DNA of 64,000 bases. It comes from Gracilaria gracilis (taxonomy: Eukaryota; Rhodophyta; Florideophyceae; Gracilariales; Gracilariaceae). Shown here in pieces: positions 62,216-64,000 of this stretch. Within the stretch, counting starts at the first letter, position 1, and every line of letters begins with the position of its first letter. Below the pieces are notes generated by a model that was not told the DNA's origin, searched no databases, and saw only the letters and a program-made list of their open reading frames with translations. Location of the stretch: contig JARGSG010000014.1 in assembly GCA_030374805.1 (NCBI GenBank), positions 620,001 through 684,000 of the forward strand, written 5' to 3'. The position numbers and the translations under genes were made by a program.

Positions 62216-64000
62216 ATGACAGACTCGGACCCAGTGCACACTCTAGCAGACAGCCCCGAACTCGTGCTCACCGTCTACGCCGTCGTTCTGACGCCGCTAG
62301 CACTCTACGTCTACCATGACATCCTCGATAAAAGATGGCGCCCAGTGTGGCGTCTTTCCCGCTATCTCGTGTGCTACTTCCTTCTCTACATCACCTCTGG
62401 CAGTGCTCTCATCGTGTACATCGTCATCCAGGCCCGCTACGGCCAAGACTATAAAGAAGTTGGAGCCTCCGCGCTAGCCTTTATCCTCGGCACATACGGT
62501 GCCTGGCGTCTCGTCCGTCTAACTCGCATAATAATTGCCCACCATTCCCTCGTCAAAATCCTCCAGCGCATCGACCGCGCGCTCACGTCTGGAACAGGTC
62601 TACAGCCTGTCGGCCTTGAGTACCATCTGTTCCGACACCCAACAACGTCAAAACCATCGCGACTAGAACATACACAATGGCGCTTCGAAACGCGTCATGA
62701 CTTCATTTCATCCGCCTTGTTCGACGACGATTATCCCGGAGACAACGCCGCGCGAATTCGCTGGCTAGCCTTCTTCGGGAAGCGCGTCGTCGTATTAGAG
62801 GATGATGCCGAAGAATGCGCTTCACGAGTCGCGCTGTGGATGCGTCTCGTGCTCAGACGTCCTCGCAGTGAACCGTGGCGACTGCTCACCTCTACCAGTC
62901 CGCTTGTGCAAGGCCAAACTTACCGCGCCGACTTAGGCGAGGCCCTGCGAGCGCTGATCTCAAGCGGTAGTGCGAAGCAGGCTCCGCCCCACGCAAATCC
63001 TAACCCCGCTCAGGTACTGCTCAACAGGATTGAGAAACGTGGCTTGACAGAAGTCGCAGTCGGCTTCTTCTGGATTGCGTCGGAGATGAGTTCTGAGGAG
63101 ATGAGCCAAGTGCTTGCAGAAATGCCGCCGAGATGGATGCGCGGAGTGACTCAGAACGGCAAACAACTCATGTTCGAGTTAGTCATGGCGTTGATTCTGT
63201 GCGAAATGCCGCCGCCGGAAAACCAGGATATGCAGTGGCTGCTCTCATTGCCCGTGCTGGATTGGAAGAGAGGCGTGGAGAATGTGAAACTACGCACTGT
63301 ACTCTCCGAGCTTTGTGCCGATGCAGTATGTTCGGTAATGGGAGGGCTTTGGTCGCAGAGCGAGTCACCTTGCCAGGATGAAGTGCGCACAATCGTACGC
63401 GACGGCGTGCTGGCGCTGCAAGAGGCAACATCTAGCGAACAAGGATTTGAAGGCACCAATGTGGGGCTGACTCTGTTGGACTTGATATTGACATCCTATC
63501 GCTCCGGGTACATGGCAGAACAAATCCTGGGCAAGGCACTTGAATTGGAGCTCAAACGACAGAACAGCAAGGCGGACGAAGATGTGCGCATTTACAAGGC
63601 GGAGATTGTAACAGGATTGTACTCCATTCTGCAAAAGCTGGGACAGGATGACAGCGAGGAATTCCATGATAGCTTCAGCTCATTGAAGAGTAGTTGGGGC
63701 GTAGATGAAAATATTAAGGACGTGTTCTTCGCGATTCATGAACGAGCAAGAATGGAGAGGCGCGCGTCATTTCAGTTTGACGAGGTTACACAAAGTCGAT
63801 GTTGGTACGTTAGCGACCGAAATTGTCAGTGTGAGGATCCTGCATCAGCGTTCGGAACGGCGTACACAACCGCAATGGAACTGGCACCGCTTGTGGTGCA
63901 AATGTTGCGGCATTGCGCAGACCAAGGCGGTGGTATATGCCTTTTGAAGGGGCATGCAAACCCTGACCGGTCGAGCGAAATGTGGATCGAGTGGAAGAAG
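62216..64000 (+). CDS. Large membrane-anchored orphan protein (5' part)
   Basis: ATG 62216 opens a frame that has no stop through the window end (595 codons). Three hydrophobic stretches lie near the N-terminus: LVLTVYAVVLTPLALYVY, YLVCYFLLYITSGSALIVYI and ALAFILGTYGAW. The following 480 residues are soluble, mainly helical in appearance (GLTEVAVGFFWIASEMSSEE; MFELVMALILCEM), with scattered Cys. No family recognised. The arrangement (N-terminal membrane segments, large cytosolic part) recalls copies A-C only in outline; their three signature blocks are absent. The gene is divergent from N-acetylglutamate synthase. Confidence 0.6.
   Translation, partial: MTDSDPVHTLADSPELVLTVYAVVLTPLALYVYHDILDKRWRPVWRLSRYLVCYFLLYITSGSALIVYIVIQARYGQDYKEVGASALAFILGTYGAWRLVRLTRIIIAHHSLVKILQRIDRALTSGTGLQPVGLEYHLFRHPTTSKPSRLEHTQWRFETRHDFISSALFDDDYPGDNAARIRWLAFFGKRVVVLEDDAEECASRVALWMRLVLRRPRSEPWRLLTSTSPLVQGQTYRADLGEALRALISSGSAKQAPPHANPNPAQVLLNRIEKRGLTEVAVGFFWIASEMSSEEMSQVLAEMPPRWMRGVTQNGKQLMFELVMALILCEMPPPENQDMQWLLSLPVLDWKRGVENVKLRTVLSELCADAVCSVMGGLWSQSESPCQDEVRTIVRDGVLALQEATSSEQGFEGTNVGLTLLDLILTSYRSGYMAEQILGKALELELKRQNSKADEDVRIYKAEIVTGLYSILQKLGQDDSEEFHDSFSSLKSSWGVDENIKDVFFAIHERARMERRASFQFDEVTQSRCWYVSDRNCQCEDPASAFGTAYTTAMELAPLVVQMLRHCADQGGGICLLKGHANPDRSSEMWIEWKK

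Overview
This is a stretch of a eukaryotic nuclear genome. Several genes carry short GT-AG introns with CTAAC-type branch points, there is a eukaryotic-type tRNA-Pro, and the proteins include cytosolic ribosomal protein uL6 (RPL9), mitochondrial uL23m, an N-CoR-like SANT co-repressor, RAD52, a GT31 glycosyltransferase, a cytochrome P450 and a ZNFX1-type helicase. Fused DHFR-TS, a bacterial-type N-acetylglutamate synthase with a plastid-like leader and two BSD2/DnaJ-type zinc-finger proteins point to a photosynthetic bikont. Few introns, TATA-driven compact genes and a Ty1/copia element fit a red alga best; that placement is an inference.

Layout. 1-3549 (-): 3' part of an N-CoR/SMRT-like gene, running off the left edge, with two SANT domains. 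About 2.3-11.2 kb is very GC-rich and holds RAD52 (-), phosphoserine aminotransferase (-), a secreted GH113-like glycoside hydrolase (+, 3 exons) and a GT31 enzyme (-). At about 11.2 kb composition drops sharply. 11.4-33 kb is an accessory block of orphan genes: two paralogous proteins with a HET/TIR-like signature (11359-12987 and 22961-24037), three paralogous multi-spanning membrane proteins (20827-21837, 24229-25239, 30175-31107), two secreted proteins (16666-17307, 17629-18420), a decayed kinase (32195-33019) and long gene-poor gaps with hairpins and MYB-like palindromes. 33.6-42.2 kb is a dense housekeeping block: BSD2-like zinc finger, RPL9, tRNA-Pro, P450, second zinc-finger protein, uL23m and DHFR-TS. 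42.9-49.0 kb is one intronless 2031-codon ZNFX1-like gene. 50.1-51.0 kb is an orphan gene.

51804-57865 is a complete, apparently young Ty1/copia element on the minus strand: identical 136-bp LTRs, a 5-bp target duplication TGTAG, one open 1338-codon gag-pol frame, and a long 5' leader with a GC-rich minisatellite. After it come N-acetylglutamate synthase (-) and, at the right edge, the start of a large membrane-anchored orphan (+).

The most interesting candidate for an undescribed system is the 11-33 kb block. One HET/TIR-like gene lies between two copies of the membrane-protein family, and its promoter and leader contain three perfect inverted repeats. This could be a lineage-specific recognition or cell-death cassette, but that role is inferred from short motifs and gene order only.
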